DNA of 64,000 nt from Stieleria maiorica (GTDB taxonomy: Bacteria > Planctomycetota > Planctomycetia > Pirellulales > Pirellulaceae): NCBI RefSeq assembly GCF_008035925.1, contig NZ_CP036264.1, forward strand, positions 4,772,402-4,836,401, read 5' to 3'. Below are positions 16,779-29,558 of the stretch, one piece after another (position 1 is the first letter of the stretch; the number at the start of each line of letters is the position of its first letter). The position numbers and the translations under genes were made by a program. Under the pieces are notes generated by a model that worked only from the letters and a program-made list of their open reading frames with translations, searched no databases and was not told the DNA's origin.

Positions 16779-18793
16779 TCGTCGCGGTTGACCACGGGAT
16801 TGGAAACGTCGGGATCGTTGACTTCGGGCGAAGACACGGTTCCGGGCACGGGTTCGTTTTCGGATTTCATCTTCTGTTGAATCGACTCGCCGATCAGGTC
16901 GGTGATCTGTTGCTCGTCAAGTTCCTCTTCTTCCATCAACGCCCGAGTGACCTTCTCCAGATCGCCGCGATGCTCGCGCAACAGTTGTTCGGCGCGCTGG
17001 TCGGCTTCCATCAAGATCCGTGCGACTTCCTCGTCGATCAGTTCTTGAGTGTGCTCGCTGAATTGACGCGACTGGTGCATTTCGCGTCCCAAGAACGGAT
17101 CCTCGTCACTGGTCTTGTAGCACACCGGGCCCAGTTTGGGACTCATGCCCCAGTGCGTGACCATTCGACGAGCGATACTGGTAGCGCGTTCCAGGTCGTT
17201 TTCCGCTCCGACGGTCGGTTCGTCGTAAACGATCTTTTCCGCCGCCCGTCCGCCCAACAGCACGATCAGCTGGTGTTCCAATTCCTTCTTGCTGACGTTC
17301 AAGCGGTCTTCGTTGGGCACGTATTGGGTGACGCCCAAGGCACGTCCGCGCGGGACGATGGTGACCTTGTGGACGGTGTGTGCTCCGTCGAGGTGCCATG
17401 CGGTTAACGTGTGGCCGGCTTCGTGATACGCGGTCTTTTCTTTTTCGATGCCACGCAGCACTTCCTCGCGTTTGGCGCCCATCAGGATCTTGTCACGGGC
17501 GTAATCGAAGTCATCCATGTCGACTTCTTTCTTGTCGTGACGGGCGGCCCACAGCGCAGCCTCGTTGACCATGTTTTGAATGTCCGCTCCGGTCAGCCCG
17601 ATGGTTCCGGCGGCAAGCCGGTCCAATTTCACATCATCGGCCAACGGGACATCGCGGACGTGGACCTTGAAGATCTCTTCGCGGCCTTTCATCGTCGGGC
17701 GATTGACGGTCACGTGACGGTCGAAGCGTCCGGGCCGCAACAGGGCCGGGTCCAGCACGTCGGGCCGGTTGGTGGCTGCGACCACGATCACCGCCTGGCT
17801 GGGGGTGAATCCGTCCATTTCGCCGAGGATTTGATTCAACGTCTGTTCGCGCTCGTCGTGTCCCCCGCCCAGTCCGGCACCACGCTGGCGTCCGACCGCG
17901 TCGATTTCGTCGATGAAGATGATCGCGGGACTGTTTTGTTTGGCCGTTTGGAACAGGTCGCGAACCCGGCTGGCACCGACGCCGACGAACATCTGGATGA
18001 ATTCGCTGCCGTTGACCGAATAGAACGGCACCTCGGCTTCACCCGCCACCGCGCGGGCCAACAGCGTCTTTCCGGTCCCCGGAGGTCCGTTCAGCAGAAC
18101 GCCTTTGGGAACCCGGCCGCCGAGCTTTTGGAACTTGTCGGGGGTTTTCAGGTAGTCCACGATCTCCTGCAAGTCCGCCTTGACGCCTTCCAAGCCCGCC
18201 ACGTCTTCAAACGTCACGGTTTTTTCATTCGCTTCGAAGCGTTTGGCGGGGCTTTTGCCGAATCCGGACAAGAAGCCTCCGCCCATGATGTCGTTCCGCG
18301 TACGACGGATCATCATGAACACGAACAGGAACACGGCCAGCGGCAAGCCGATGAAGATCAGCAGGTTGACCAGTTCGCGGGTGTTGTCGGGCGGCTGAAA
18401 ATCGTAGGGGATGTCGGCGTCGACCAACATCCCCTCGATCCGCGAGGACGACTGGGGATCGAGCGAGATGTTGAAGTAGAACTTTTTCTTCAGCGTGACC
18501 GGTTTCCCGTCTTCGTCCTTTTCAATCGTCTCGATGCCGTCCTTGATGACCGGAGGCGCCTCGGGCTCGTTCTTGAACGTCCCGACGACGATTTGTTCGC
18601 CGATGCTGACTTTTTCGATGTTGTTCTTGGCCAACTGCTCACGAAAGAAACTGGCCGTGATCTTGGAACCGGGATCTTCGGTTCGCCAGAATAAAATGGC
18701 GAACCCGATCGCCAGCACCACCGCAATCAGCAATCCGTTATTGCGACGCGGGGGAGGTGCGTTCACGTCTGTCTCTTCGCGACGATTTTCCAT
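16775..18793 (-). CDS. ftsH: ATP-dependent zinc metalloprotease FtsH
   Basis: FtsH is the essential membrane-anchored AAA+ protease that removes misassembled membrane proteins and regulators. The 672-residue product has a first transmembrane helix at 20-36, a periplasmic domain of about 100 residues, a second helix at 141-163, Walker A GPPGTGKT at 236-243, Walker B IIFIDEID at 291-298, the second region of homology with [19 protein letters not shown], and the zinc site HEAGH at 457-461. The C-terminal tail after about 630 is acidic and specific to this protein. The gene stands alone upstream (546 bases to recQ) and overlaps the ferredoxin gene downstream. Confidence 0.97.
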   Translation of the reverse strand: MENRREETDVNAPPPRRNNGLLIAVVLAIGFAILFWRTEDPGSKITASFFREQLAKNNIEKVSIGEQIVVGTFKNEPEAPPVIKDGIETIEKDEDGKPVTLKKKFYFNISLDPQSSSRIEGMLVDADIPYDFQPPDNTRELVNLLIFIGLPLAVFLFVFMMIRRTRNDIMGGGFLSGFGKSPAKRFEANEKTVTFEDVAGLEGVKADLQEIVDYLKTPDKFQKLGGRVPKGVLLNGPPGTGKTLLARAVAGEAEVPFYSVNGSEFIQMFVGVGASRVRDLFQTAKQNSPAIIFIDEIDAVGRQRGAGLGGGHDEREQTLNQILGEMDGFTPSQAVIVVAATNRPDVLDPALLRPGRFDRHVTVNRPTMKGREEIFKVHVRDVPLADDVKLDRLAAGTIGLTGADIQNMVNEAALWAARHDKKEVDMDDFDYARDKILMGAKREEVLRGIEKEKTAYHEAGHTLTAWHLDGAHTVHKVTIVPRGRALGVTQYVPNEDRLNVSKKELEHQLIVLLGGRAAEKIVYDEPTVGAENDLERATSIARRMVTHWGMSPKLGPVCYKTSDEDPFLGREMHQSRQFSEHTQELIDEEVARILMEADQRAEQLLREHRGDLEKVTRALMEEEELDEQQITDLIGESIQQKMKSENEPVPGTVSSPEVNDPDVSNPVVNRDE

Positions 18794-19339
18794 AGTGGTA
18801 TTTCGATCGAAAGTTGCTTGCCTTGGCCAGGCAGTGAGATTTGAGAGGAAGGGGCGACGGCGATTGCCAAATCCATTTTTGGCTCAGGCCCCATGACAGG
18901 TCGCCCGGCTGAAGCGGTGGTCAGCAAAACCGATGCCACACGCCAAAACCGACACGGAAACTATGCGTCGGTATGATAAATCGGTGTCAAAACATTCCCC
19001 AAAACTCAGGTCGGGGAGTCGGCCCGGCGGGCTACAATCCGCAAGGGTCTGTCTGTGCGGGGTCTGATTGTACCAATTTGCGCGAAAATGGAATCCGGGG
19101 CTCCGCCCTATCAGTACGATGGCCCTTCCGGGCCGTCGCCCGTGGGGCTTAGCGCGACGACCTAAAAAGGACGTCGTGCACCCCTCGGCCGACCACCTCT
19201 TACCCAATCGGCCAGATAATTTGGATTAGTCGCATTTCCCCTCTGTCCTAAGCTGGACGGTCCATTTAGCCGCACACCGTCGCTGCTTCGCAGCGACCGG
19301 GAAATCGCCACAAGGCTAAACACCAACGGTTTTCGGGGC
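18794..19339. other. Intergenic region upstream of ftsH
   Basis: About 546 bases with no gene I can support. It contains small GC-rich palindromes such as ggcccttccgggcc near 19111 and should contain the ftsH promoter. The short minus-strand frames (18884-19207 and 19266-19481) do not resemble proteins I know. Confidence 0.55.
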
Positions 19340-22237
<2,898 letters not shown>

Positions 22238-22414
22238 GAATCAGTCCGTTGGAGAAGGCGTGCGAGGTCCAAAGTATACGGAATTCCCATCCCCTGGCGA
22301 TCCGCGGCCCGCCCGCATCCTCGCGATCGGCGATAGCCGCCGGCGGCGTCCTGGTCTATACTGGCGGATTGACATTTGACGCCGAGACCTGATCCGATCG
22401 AGCCTCCGTTTGCC

Positions 22415-23137
22415 ATGCCCACCGCCCCAGTTTGCCGCGCCCGAGTGATCTGTCCCCGAACATCCACCTTGTGCCCTCGACGCGTCACGCCGCTGATTGC
22501 CAGCCTATCCGTCCTGATTCTGGCCGTGGTGGTCGGGGGCGGTCGGATTGCCGGGGCCGAGGAACCCGCCTTTTCAGACGATTTCGAATCCGGCACCGAA
22601 CGCTGGGAAATGCTCGATCCCAACACTTGGAAGCACGGCGAGCGCGACGGATCGATGACGATCGAAATCACCGATCGGTCCAGCGAGTACAAGCCCCCGG
22701 TCCGCAGCCCGCTGCACGTCGCGCTGGTCAAGAACTTGGAACTGGGCAGCTTTGAAATCAACTTTCGCGTCAAAAGCACCAAGGACACGGGCAACCATCG
22801 CGATTGCTGTGTGTTTTTCAATTACCGCGATGACCAGCACTTTTATTACGTGCACCTGGGGGCCCGCCCCGACCCGCACAGCGGTCAAATCATGATCGTC
22901 AACGAAGCACCACGTCTGGCATTGACCGACAACCAACGCGAAACGCCGTGGGACGATCAATGGCACCGGGTCAAACTGGTCCGTGATGTCCAAACGGGGC
23001 GGATCGCAATCTTTTTCGATGACATGTCCAAACCGCATATGGAGGTGTTCGACAAAACGTTTACCGGCGGACGCATCGGGCTGGGGTCGTTTGACGACCT
23101 GAATGCCTTTGACGATGTTGTCGTCCACGCACGCTAA
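22415..23137 (+). CDS. Secreted LamG/DUF1080-like beta-sandwich protein
   Basis: The start at ATG 22415 gives 240 residues; an upstream TTG at 22376 is possible but less likely. A basic region is followed by a hydrophobic signal (TPLIASLSVLILAVVVGGG) ending near IAGAEEP, so the protein is exported. The rest resembles the concanavalin-like domain of the DUF1080 (3-keto-disaccharide hydrolase-like) family, abundant in planctomycetes: FSDDFESGTERWE, the central FEINFRVKS and C-terminal GGRIGLGSFDD blocks. It is probably a carbohydrate-binding or -modifying protein; no catalytic residues can be assigned. It diverges from recQ and precedes a gene of unknown function. Confidence 0.8.
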   Translation: MPTAPVCRARVICPRTSTLCPRRVTPLIASLSVLILAVVVGGGRIAGAEEPAFSDDFESGTERWEMLDPNTWKHGERDGSMTIEITDRSSEYKPPVRSPLHVALVKNLELGSFEINFRVKSTKDTGNHRDCCVFFNYRDDQHFYYVHLGARPDPHSGQIMIVNEAPRLALTDNQRETPWDDQWHRVKLVRDVQTGRIAIFFDDMSKPHMEVFDKTFTGGRIGLGSFDDLNAFDDVVVHAR

Positions 23138-23215
23138 CCACGGCCGTCGCCGGTCACTTCTCTTCTCTCCGACGGCACCGTCGGAGTCACCATCAATACA
23201 AGGAATCTGCAGCGG

Positions 23216-23959
23216 ATGAGCGATTACGGAATGTTCAGCGACGATTTTTATCTCAACATGAACTTGGCGACCGAAATGGATCTGCCGCAAAATCGCGAGT
23301 CCGTGCTCCACTATTTCGAACAGGTGCGGCGTCGCTACCCCCAGTTGCTGAACTTCTATTCGCGCGAGAAGTCAGAATTTGTGCTCGAAGAGGAAAAGGA
23401 AAAGGGTTCCTACCGTTGGGTCTCGATCGAACCGCGACGACTGAACAGCGGATCGGTCAACCCCGAGACGCTTGACGCCGCGATCGAACAGCATCGCAGT
23501 GTTTTGGAGTTGGTGCCCTACGAGTTATCGATCACACCACTGGATTGTGAATCGCTGAGCGTGATGTTGGGATTCGATTTCAATTATCGCGGCAACCACA
23601 ACGAGATTCTGAATCAGGCGATCGGCGTTGCTCCGGCGCTGGAGCGGTTCACGACGTTGCCCTACGGCAAAGTTCTGTCCAACGAACCGTCATTGCAGTT
23701 CGCGTTGGACGAAGAGTGCCGCACGCAATGCCGGATCAGCTTTGAATCCCGGACGACCGCCTACCAAGTCCGCACCGGCGAATACAGCGAAGACCAATTG
23801 AGCGTGTACCTGACGGTCCGCCGGTACGACAGCCTGGGACCCGAAGAGTCGTTCGACAAAGAATTCGTCCGCCTCTCGGCGCTCTGCCGCGACCTGGTCG
23901 ACGAGTACCTGGTCAGCGCCGTCCTCCGCCCCCTCCAAGAAGCAATCTCCCTGCACTAG
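23216..23959 (+). CDS. Conserved protein of unknown function
   Basis: This is a 247-residue cytoplasmic-looking protein with no signal or membrane segment, starting at ATG 23216. An AAGGA lies 14 bases upstream of the start. It is rich in acidic residues and aromatic positions, with charged helices at the N-terminus (ESVLHYFEQVRRRYPQLLNF) and a conserved-looking core around LSVMLGFDFNYRGNHNEI. The codon pattern matches neighbouring genes, so it is probably real. I do not recognise the family. It follows the LamG-like gene by 78 bases on the same strand. Confidence 0.75.
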   Translation: MSDYGMFSDDFYLNMNLATEMDLPQNRESVLHYFEQVRRRYPQLLNFYSREKSEFVLEEEKEKGSYRWVSIEPRRLNSGSVNPETLDAAIEQHRSVLELVPYELSITPLDCESLSVMLGFDFNYRGNHNEILNQAIGVAPALERFTTLPYGKVLSNEPSLQFALDEECRTQCRISFESRTTAYQVRTGEYSEDQLSVYLTVRRYDSLGPEESFDKEFVRLSALCRDLVDEYLVSAVLRPLQEAISLH

Positions 23960-24089
23960 CCCCATCCCAAAGGGGACGGGGGTTGATTCGGGCACCAAGT
24001 GTAGAACCGCTGTCCCCAGCTGTTCTCCCCTGAAACCGCAGCGCAACACCCCGGACGCGCGAGAAACGAAGTCGTAGCGGGCTGATGAC

Positions 24090-25472
24090 TTAGAACTGGA
24101 AGTACACGAACGGTGTGAATCCGCGCGGTGCGTACAGCAGCAGGCACCAGACCAGCACGGTCGTGGCGACCGGGGTGTACCAGCGGTCGGCACGCAACCG
24201 CATCGCGATTCTTAACCGCGTGGTCCAGGCGGCGTGTTCCAGCACCATGATCGTAATCGCGGAAATCGTCAGCGGCGGATACCAAGCGATTCCCGGAGAC
24301 AGAAACAGCAGTTGCCCGATGACCGATGTGAACTGATCCAGCGAAGCACTGCGAAACAGCACCCATCCGAATAGCACGACCAACAAAGTTGACAGCCGCC
24401 CCAGCCAAACGACTTTGCGCAACTCGATCCGCTTGCGGAGTTCCCGTTCGCAAACCAGTGCCGCGCCGTGCCACAGCCCCCAAAGCACGAACGTCCACGC
24501 GGCCCCATGCCACAATCCGCCCAAACCCATCGTGAGGATCAAATTGACATTCGTGCGAAACGAACTGCAGCGGCTGCCGCCGAGCGGAATGTACAAGTAG
24601 TCGCGCAACCAGCGCGAAAGCGTCATGTGCCAACGGTGCCAAAAGTCGGCCACGCTAGTGGCAAGGTACGGGTGCCGAAAGTTCTTTGGAAATCGATACC
24701 CCAACATCTTGGCAACCCCGATCGCGATGTCGGTGTAACCGGAAAAGTCATAATAGATCTGCCCGGCGTACCCGATCACGACAAGCCACACGGTCAGGCC
24801 GCCATAGAGTTGCGGGGCGGCGAACACGACGTCGACCACTTCGCCCAATCGGTCCGCCAACAACACCTTTTTGACCAGACCGCACAGCGCGAGCTGAAAC
24901 CCGCCGTAAAAACGTCGCCCCGACCACTCCGGTCGCTGTGAAAGCTGCGGCAACAACTCCGAGGCGCGAACGATCGGACCGGCGACCAACTGGGGAAAGA
25001 ACGCGACATACAACGCAAAGTCCAACAGGGACTTCGACGGCCGGATCTTCCCGCGATAGACGTCGATCGTGTAGCTGAGCGTTTGAAACGTGTAGAACGA
25101 AATCCCAACCGGCAGAATGATGTTCAGCGTCCCGGGGTTCCACTGCCAAGATTCAAACAGGGCCGCGGCGGAGTCGATGAAGAAGTTGAAGTACTTGAAG
25201 AACCCCAGGACGCCCAGGTTGACGCACAAGCTGACCAACAGCCACGCGCGTTTCGCCCTTCGACCCGATGCATGCACGATCCGCTCGGCCACGAAATAGT
25301 CGACCATCGTCGACAGCAACAGCAACCCGCAAAAACGGTAGTCCCAATAGGAATAGAAATAGTAGCTGGCGGCGAGCAGAATCAGATTGCGCGTCACCCG
25401 CGTGCGACAACGCCAGACGGACAGCAGGATCAACCCCAGGAACAGCAGAAACTCGATTTGCGTGAACTGCAT
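24090..25472 (-). CDS. MBOAT family O-acyltransferase (AlgI-like)
   Basis: MBOAT proteins of the AlgI type move acetyl groups across the inner membrane for O-acetylation of exported polysaccharide. Starting at ATG 25472 (MQFTQIEFLLFLG) the product is 460 residues, usual for AlgI. Many membrane helices are visible, together with the family blocks LPVGISFYTFQTLSYTIDVY and FPQLVAGPIVRASELLPQ, the region DIAIGVAKMLGY, and the catalytic-His block GLGGLWHGAAWTFVLWGLWHG. It lies 5 bases after the SGNH gene, its expected partner. The open frame upstream of the chosen start overlaps that gene and is not real. Confidence 0.93.
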   Translation of the reverse strand: MQFTQIEFLLFLGLILLSVWRCRTRVTRNLILLAASYYFYSYWDYRFCGLLLLSTMVDYFVAERIVHASGRRAKRAWLLVSLCVNLGVLGFFKYFNFFIDSAAALFESWQWNPGTLNIILPVGISFYTFQTLSYTIDVYRGKIRPSKSLLDFALYVAFFPQLVAGPIVRASELLPQLSQRPEWSGRRFYGGFQLALCGLVKKVLLADRLGEVVDVVFAAPQLYGGLTVWLVVIGYAGQIYYDFSGYTDIAIGVAKMLGYRFPKNFRHPYLATSVADFWHRWHMTLSRWLRDYLYIPLGGSRCSSFRTNVNLILTMGLGGLWHGAAWTFVLWGLWHGAALVCERELRKRIELRKVVWLGRLSTLLVVLFGWVLFRSASLDQFTSVIGQLLFLSPGIAWYPPLTISAITIMVLEHAAWTTRLRIAMRLRADRWYTPVATTVLVWCLLLYAPRGFTPFVYFQF

Positions 25473-25477
25473 CGTTG

Positions 25478-26533
25478 TCAGTCCTTCGCCTCGTCGAGCG
25501 ACAAACTTACATCCGATGGCGTGATCCAATCGCGGACGTCTAACAGACGTTCCGCAATGATTCGGTTTCCGGTGGCGTTGTAGTGCCCGACACCGAATTG
25601 GCCGTTGTGGAACCCGCGTGGCCACTCGCCTTCGATCGCGGCGGACTTCATCGCCGGCCGCCCGTCGATGAAGTAAAAACCGTGATCGGCACAACGGCGT
25701 TGAAATCGTTCAAACAACCGCTGGTCGGGATCGTTCCAGCGAACCTGACCATCGACGATTGCCGGGATCATCGGCGCGTAGACGAAGATGCAGGGCTGGT
25801 CGCAATTTTGCCGCAGCCGCTGCAACTGCAACGCGAGCAGCTTGGCCTGGGACTCGATGCGGACATTTGATTGATCGACCGGCCCGGAGACGTTTTCATT
25901 CGAAACGGCATCCACCGGACCGGGGCGGAATCGGAGTCGTCGTGTCGTTCCATCACCGCGGGTAATGATGTTGCGCGCCATTTGGATGACAAAGGCGGGC
26001 AAGGTGGCACTGATTGTCGAAAACGTCGCCGGAATCGACTCAGGAGACTCATCGATTTCGATGCACCAATCCGACCACTCGACGATCAATAAGACGTGGA
26101 CATCGATCCGACCGCGGGTTTCGGTGTTCTCTGCGAGCGCGGCGATTTGTGGGATCCAGTCGTTGCAGTCGTCGCCGCTTCGCGCAAAGGGATAGACCTG
26201 GATCTCGTCGGATGCAAGGCGTGTCACCTGGGCAGCGATCTTGTCGTGATCGTCCACGCAAACGCCTTCGGCTTGTGAATCACCCCACAACGCCAGTCGG
26301 ATCGCGGTTCGGTCATCGGCCGGCAACGACGTTTTCCCTGGCATCCCCATCGGACCGATCCGCGTCGTCGCGTACCCTTCACTTCGCCAACGGTATTGGG
26401 CCTCCGGTTGCAGCACAGCGACTCCACGCACCGGATCGTTGACACGCGGAACATAGCTGCGAACAAACAATGGGGAGGTCACGCCGACCAGGACGGTACC
26501 GACCAGAACTCCGATGATCCATCGACGCAGCAT
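25478..26533 (-). CDS. Membrane-anchored SGNH-type protein, AlgJ/AlgX-like partner
   Basis: SGNH proteins next to an AlgI-like MBOAT usually put the acetyl group onto the polysaccharide in the periplasm. The 351-residue product has an N-terminal anchor at about 4-21, then a periplasmic domain with block I LWGDSQAEG (nucleophile Ser86) and the terminal block GVGHYNATG with the catalytic His at about 317. The usual Asp three residues before this His is Gly here. It overlaps the small secreted protein gene upstream by one base and lies 5 bases before the MBOAT gene, which supports the role. Confidence 0.82.
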   Translation of the reverse strand: MLRRWIIGVLVGTVLVGVTSPLFVRSYVPRVNDPVRGVAVLQPEAQYRWRSEGYATTRIGPMGMPGKTSLPADDRTAIRLALWGDSQAEGVCVDDHDKIAAQVTRLASDEIQVYPFARSGDDCNDWIPQIAALAENTETRGRIDVHVLLIVEWSDWCIEIDESPESIPATFSTISATLPAFVIQMARNIITRGDGTTRRLRFRPGPVDAVSNENVSGPVDQSNVRIESQAKLLALQLQRLRQNCDQPCIFVYAPMIPAIVDGQVRWNDPDQRLFERFQRRCADHGFYFIDGRPAMKSAAIEGEWPRGFHNGQFGVGHYNATGNRIIAERLLDVRDWITPSDVSLSLDEAKD

Positions 26534-26913
26534 CAGCGTGACATGCGAAAGACTCCCGCGTCTTTCTTACCGCTGAACGTCGCGTTGAAATGGTGTGGCG
26601 TTACGGTCGCCGTCATCCGGTATTCCCCCAGCAACGGCAAACGCGTCGATGATCGGTATTGATTGTAGCTTCCCGGGATGCGTTCAAGTTTTGCGGGGTA
26701 GACAAACGGAATCACCTTGGCAAACCGACCGGCAAATACGGCGCGGTACGTGTTGTGATCGACAACGCGAATGCGGGCGCGTAGCGGACCTTGGTGGCCG
26801 GTCGATGATGACGACCAGTTGCCGACCCAGCGGCCCGCCGGACTGGCCGCGGACAAACTGACGATCGGCAGAAAAAACGCAACCAGCAACGTGGCGAGCA
26901 ACCGCGAGGGCAT
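26533..26913 (-). CDS. Small secreted protein of unknown function, first gene of the acetylation operon
   Basis: From ATG 26913 (MPSRLLATLL) the product is 126 residues with a clear signal sequence to about residue 22 (LVAFFLPIVSLSAASP). The mature part is small and beta-rich: GRWVGNWSSSSTGHQGPLRA near the start and AVFAGRFAKVIPFVYP in the middle, resembling planctomycete-specific secreted proteins with a GxWxGxW start. Two upstream in-frame starts (26967, 27042) are possible; I chose the one that begins at the signal sequence. Its stop overlaps the SGNH start by one base, so it is co-translated with that gene. Confidence 0.72.
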   Translation of the reverse strand: MPSRLLATLLVAFFLPIVSLSAASPAGRWVGNWSSSSTGHQGPLRARIRVVDHNTYRAVFAGRFAKVIPFVYPAKLERIPGSYNQYRSSTRLPLLGEYRMTATVTPHHFNATFSGKKDAGVFRMSR

Positions 26914-27022
26914 CGGAGAACTCGGTGGGAACGGGATTGGGAAATCGACAGAGACCGAATGTTTCATCCTACTTGGACGCCGCCGCGGTGGGTAGTCACG
27001 CCGCGGCTCGATCGCCAGTCGA

Positions 27023-28321
27023 CTAGCTGAACGCCACCTCACCAGCCGCGTACTGCGACTGGCATTGGTCGTAGCGGAATTCTCGTTCCAGGTTGCCCTC
27101 GCTCGGCTCCAGGGTGAACCAGAAACACGTGCCCCCTTGGTAGCCGGGGTCGATCCAGATGTTACCCCCGTGGGTTTCGACGATTTTCCGCGCGATCGTC
27201 AGCCCGGCGCCGGATCCACCGCCATAGGCATCCGCGGCGTGCAAGCGACGGAATATGGTAAACACATCCGACCGCATCCGTTCGGGGATCCCGATCCCGT
27301 TGTCGGCAACGAAGAATGCCGTCACGGGATCGTCGCCTTGCGAAAGTTGTTTGGTCACGTATCCGATATCGATCCGTTTGAAATCGTGATCGTTGTACTT
27401 GATGCCGTTAGAAATCAAGTTCTGCACCAGTTCGTTGAACAGCACGGGTTCGCCGCTGACGGGCGGCAACGACATGCTGTTGATTTCGACCTGCCCCGAA
27501 GCGATCTGCGTGAACAGGTTTTCTTTGACGTGGCCGACGATTTCGTTCAGGTCGACCGACTCGCGGCGATCGTTCACGCAGCCGACCCTCGCGTAATGCA
27601 ACATTTGATCGATCATGGTTTGGGCGCGATCGGTCAGTCGGCGAATCAGTTCCAGCTTTTCCCTCGCGGCGTCCTCCAATTGGTCGCCGTAATCTTCGAC
27701 GAAAAACTCGGTCAGCGATCCGATCCCGCGAATCGGTTGTTTCAGGTCATGTGATGCCGCGTAGGCGAATTCTTGCAGTGCTTCATTGCTGCGTTCCAGT
27801 TCCGTACGGTATTTCTCCAGCTGGTTCGTCCGGCCTCGCAACTCGATCAACGATGTCGTTTGTCGGCCCAGCGCCTTCAGCGACGTCATTTGTTCGTCGG
27901 ACAACTCGCGGGGGACCGAATCGATGACGCACAGCGTCCCCAGCGCGATGCCGCCCGGCGTGACCAACGGGGAACCGGCATAGAAACGAATGTGCGGAGC
28001 GCCGGTGACCAGCGGATTGTCCAGGAACCTGGGGTCTCGCGTCGCGTCGCGCACGGAGAGGACTTCCTGTTGATTCAGAATGGCATGGGCACAAAAGGCG
28101 GCCGAGCGATCGGTCTGGGAGACGTCCACTCCGACGCGCGCCTTGAACCATTGGCGATTCTCATCGATCAGGCTGACCAGCGCGATCGGGGTTTTGCAGA
28201 TCCGAGCGGCAATCCCGACGATGTCGTCATACTCTTGCTCAGGCAAGGTGTCGAGAATTTGATAGTCGACCAGAGTCTGTATCCGCACGGACTCATTTTC
28301 AGGAAGTGGCGCCGCTGGCAT
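27023..28321 (-). CDS. GAF-domain sensor histidine kinase
   Basis: This is a soluble sensor kinase of 432 residues with no membrane segment. It has an N-terminal GAF domain at about 25-165 (LVDYQILDTLPEQEYDDIV start, typical of GAF kinases), a coiled stretch, the HisKA box with phosphorylated His191 (ASHDLKQPIRG), and a HATPase domain with N box LISNGIKYN, G1 DNGIGIP and G2 GGSGAGL. No response regulator lies next to it, so it is an orphan in this window. Its signal is unknown; a GAF domain may bind a small molecule or chromophore. Confidence 0.93.
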   Translation of the reverse strand: MPAAPLPENESVRIQTLVDYQILDTLPEQEYDDIVGIAARICKTPIALVSLIDENRQWFKARVGVDVSQTDRSAAFCAHAILNQQEVLSVRDATRDPRFLDNPLVTGAPHIRFYAGSPLVTPGGIALGTLCVIDSVPRELSDEQMTSLKALGRQTTSLIELRGRTNQLEKYRTELERSNEALQEFAYAASHDLKQPIRGIGSLTEFFVEDYGDQLEDAAREKLELIRRLTDRAQTMIDQMLHYARVGCVNDRRESVDLNEIVGHVKENLFTQIASGQVEINSMSLPPVSGEPVLFNELVQNLISNGIKYNDHDFKRIDIGYVTKQLSQGDDPVTAFFVADNGIGIPERMRSDVFTIFRRLHAADAYGGGSGAGLTIARKIVETHGGNIWIDPGYQGGTCFWFTLEPSEGNLEREFRYDQCQSQYAAGEVAFS

Positions 28322-28693
28322 GGGATTCCCCGTTGTGTCCCAGGAATTCGCCGACCGGAGCGGTGACGAAAGACAAATGGCGAAAAAACTGCCGAACCCT
28401 AGCTCTTGCGGTCACGCCAAGAATCTTGAAGGCCCGTTTTCGCCTGTGGCGCTGGGGCGAAGCCTTCACTGAACGGGCCGGTCAGCGGGGTTACGAGGAC
28501 GATTCCGGGGGGCAGGGGAAGGCGACGCCGGCGGACTGCCGGCCGCACCACCCTCAGAGGTGCAATTTCCGGATTTCGTTCGAAGTGCATCGTCGAACGC
28601 CGGTTAAATGTAGCTACCTTCGCCAGAAGGTGGATAACTTGCGCGACACCACGCTCTGGCGAGCGTAGCTACGTCCAAGGACGCGCCGCTCCC
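28322..28693. other. Intergenic region containing GTAGCTAC element copy 2
   Basis: 372 bases between scpB and the kinase gene, both on the minus strand. The only structure I recognise is the palindromic element at 28611-28673. The kinase promoter should not be here (it lies downstream of its start), so this is the upstream side of the kinase gene and the downstream side of scpB. Confidence 0.6.
28611..28673. repeat. GTAGCTAC palindromic element, copy 2 (inverted orientation)
   Basis: Here the CTTC-type arm comes first (tagctaccttcgccagaagg) and the GCTC-type arm second (cgctctggcgagcgtagct), the reverse of copies 1 and 3. Both arms keep their own local hairpin. Confidence 0.9.
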
Positions 28694-29545
28694 CTATTGC
28701 CCGAAGAAACTCTCATCGACCAGCGGCAGATCCTCCAACGACTCCAGCCCGAACAGGGTCAGGAATCGCTCGGTGGGGTAATAATGCGGCACCTTTCGTC
28801 CCCCATCGGCCGGTTGTTGGCGTCTCATTTCCAACAAACGGCGGCGGACGAGTTGATTCAAGAGTGAACCGCTATCTTTGCCGCGTTGATCCTGGACAGT
28901 TTGCGCGGTGACGCCGGGTTGGTAAGCGACCAACGACAGGACTTCGACGGCGGCTTGGCTGAGCCGGGCTTCGCGGACTCTGCCCAGAAACGAGTGACGG
29001 ACTTTTTCCACCGCCGGGGCGATCGTCATTCGATACCCGCCGCCTTCGTCTTCGATGATCCGCAACGCCTGCTCGGCCGACTTGTAGGATTGGTTCAGGC
29101 TGTCGATCATCTCTACGACCTCTTCTTCGGTGACGCCGCGCATCAATGAGGCGAGTCGGGCGGCGGTGAAGGCTTGGTTTTCCGGATGCCCGACGAACAA
29201 CGCCGCTTCGATGATGCCTTCAGGATGAACGGCTTCGTCATCCTCCTCCAGCGGTTCCTCCATCGAGGACTCGGCGAGCGAATCGTCATCGGGTTCATCA
29301 TCGGCCGCTGGTTCGGGAGCGGCGAAGGTTTCCGGATCGTGTGCGGCGGCGGCCCGTGCGTAGGCCGCTCCGATGTCATCGAGCGAAAACTCGCCGAAGT
29401 CCGACTCGTCCTGCTCGAACGAGTCGTCTGCGGGTGCGTCGTCTTCGATCGATCCCTGATCGATCATCGCGTCATCGTTTGCCCCACCGCTCGGATCGTC
29501 GCTGGTATGCGGAGGATCAAGCCGGTCGTCATCGTCGTCGTTCAT
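28694..29545 (-). CDS. scpB: Segregation and condensation protein ScpB
   Basis: ScpB is the paired winged-helix subunit of the SMC-ScpAB condensin that organises and segregates chromosomes. The 283-residue product has an acidic, disordered-looking extension at 1-107 (runs of Asp and Glu), then the ScpB core: IIEAALFVGHPENQAFT, YRMTIAPAVEKVRHSFL, LSQAAVEVLSLVAYQPGVTAQTVQ, and the second winged helix ending in YYPTERFLTLFGLESLEDLP. The core is normal length; the extension is not in E. coli-type or Bacillus ScpB and is common in planctomycetes. It follows an HNH gene by 13 bases; scpA is not in the window. Confidence 0.93.
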   Translation of the reverse strand: MNDDDDDRLDPPHTSDDPSGGANDDAMIDQGSIEDDAPADDSFEQDESDFGEFSLDDIGAAYARAAAAHDPETFAAPEPAADDEPDDDSLAESSMEEPLEEDDEAVHPEGIIEAALFVGHPENQAFTAARLASLMRGVTEEEVVEMIDSLNQSYKSAEQALRIIEDEGGGYRMTIAPAVEKVRHSFLGRVREARLSQAAVEVLSLVAYQPGVTAQTVQDQRGKDSGSLLNQLVRRRLLEMRRQQPADGGRKVPHYYPTERFLTLFGLESLEDLPLVDESFFGQ

Positions 29546-29558
29546 GGTTTCAGCCTGC

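Noticed and set aside
22376..22414. Longer N-terminus for the LamG-like protein starting at TTG 22376
   Set aside because: The ATG at 22415 places a normal basic region before the signal sequence; the extra 13 residues add nothing recognisable.
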